From an uncultured Pseudomonadota bacterium (GTDB lineage: Bacteria; Pseudomonadota; Gammaproteobacteria; Methylococcales; Methylomonadaceae), in NCBI GenBank assembly GCA_903902945.1, contig CAIUWU010000276.1, positions 1 to 7,618 of the forward strand: a DNA stretch of 7,618 nucleotides, read 5' to 3'. The notes below the pieces were generated by a model. It worked only from the letters and a program-made list of their open reading frames with translations, had not been told where the DNA came from and did not search any database. Shown here piece after piece: positions 7,208 through 7,618 of the stretch (positions within the stretch are counted from its first letter, which is position 1; each line of letters begins with the position of its first letter). A program made the translations under genes and the position numbers.

Positions 7208-7618
7208 TTAATTGTCCATAGCTTGGCGCATGGATTTTAATAAATCGACAATCTCGGCCTTGGCCTGTTCAGGGTTGTCGAGATTGGCTTCAATTTTACT
7301 GATCAAAGCACTGCCAACCACTACACCATCAGCAATGCTGGCGACAGTTTTGGCGGTAGCGGCATCTTTGACGCCAAAGCCGACTCCGACCGGTAGTTGC
7401 GTGTTTTCGCGTATTAGCTGTAATTTTTGTTCGACATCGGCGGTATCGATATGACCGGCACCGGTAACGCCTTTTAATGATACATAGTAGAGATAGCCAC
7501 TGCCGACGCCGTCCATTTTTTGAATCCGGTCAGCGGTGGTATTGGGAGCCAGCAAAAAGATTTGATCAATATCGCGGGCCCGGAACAGTGCGACGCAGGA
7601 TTCGGATTCTTCCGGTGG
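7208..7618 (-). CDS. trpA: Tryptophan synthase alpha subunit TrpA (partial, N-terminal half cut by window edge)
   Basis: TrpA cleaves indole-3-glycerol phosphate to indole and glyceraldehyde 3-phosphate; indole then passes to the TrpB active site. The last 136 codons and the TAA stop are seen, about half of a family protein of roughly 265-270 residues. The reading frame is open to the window edge and has no true start here. Visible residues begin PPEES, a conserved stretch, followed by IFLLAPNT at visible residues 20-27. GYLYYVSLKGVTGAG comes at 41-55, containing the flexible-loop GVTG, then the phosphate-binding GVGFGVKD at 78-85 and GVVVGSALI at 98-106. These are the late barrel strands of the TIM barrel. 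Position before accD matches the trpBA-accD-folC order of gammaproteobacteria, so trpB and trpF are expected beyond 7618. No sign of damage is seen in the visible part. Confidence 0.96.
   Translation of the reverse strand, partial: PPEESESCVALFRARDIDQIFLLAPNTTADRIQKMDGVGSGYLYYVSLKGVTGAGHIDTADVEQKLQLIRENTQLPVGVGFGVKDAATAKTVASIADGVVVGSALISKIEANLDNPEQAKAEIVDLLKSMRQAMDN

Noticed and set aside
1..7618. Search by eye for mobile elements, CRISPR arrays, tRNA or rRNA genes, toxin-antitoxin pairs and defence genes
   Set aside because: Nearly every base is within a recognised core gene on one strand, with no room for such elements, so the hoped-for new system is not visible here.

Overview
The window is a compact, single-strand block of housekeeping metabolic genes. 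All eight genes lie on the minus strand, so in transcription order they run from the high coordinates to the low ones: trpA (3' part only), accD, folC, dedD-like SPOR gene, cvpA, purF, metZ, prmB (5' part only). Gaps between genes are only 7 to 24 bases and no gene-free stretch exceeds 30 bases. The block therefore looks like one long polycistronic unit whose ends both lie outside the window.

The order trpA-accD-folC-dedD-cvpA-purF-metZ is, from general knowledge, a recognised arrangement in Gammaproteobacteria such as Pseudomonas. The proteins also resemble gammaproteobacterial versions: a PurF without propeptide, a folylpolyglutamate synthase of the E. coli FolC type, and a PrmB with the E. 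coli-like CTGSGCIAIA and NPPY motifs. Moderate base composition with many A/T-ending codons suggests a mid-GC gammaproteobacterium. A methanotroph-like (Methylococcales) host is possible, but this is a guess and the genus cannot be fixed from the sequence.

Region by region: 7208-7618 holds the C-terminal half of tryptophan synthase alpha; 6251-7183 the acetyl-CoA carboxylase beta subunit; 4978-6243 the folate enzyme FolC; 4058-4966 a membrane-anchored SPOR protein of the DedD type; 3510-4034 the membrane protein CvpA; 1996-3495 amidophosphoribosyltransferase PurF; 793-1983 O-succinylhomoserine sulfhydrylase MetZ; and 1-782 the N-terminal 260 residues of PrmB, which methylates ribosomal protein uL3.

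Taken together, the genes cover tryptophan, fatty acid, folate, purine and methionine synthesis, with two envelope proteins and one translation-factor-type methyltransferase. Folate links several of them: FolC makes the folate cofactors used by purine and methionine synthesis. I see no mobile element, CRISPR array, RNA gene, phage gene or convincing undescribed system. The oddities are small: a 9-bp tandem repeat in the SPOR protein linker, start-codon questions in dedD and cvpA, and prmB lying after metZ without a visible ribosome binding site.
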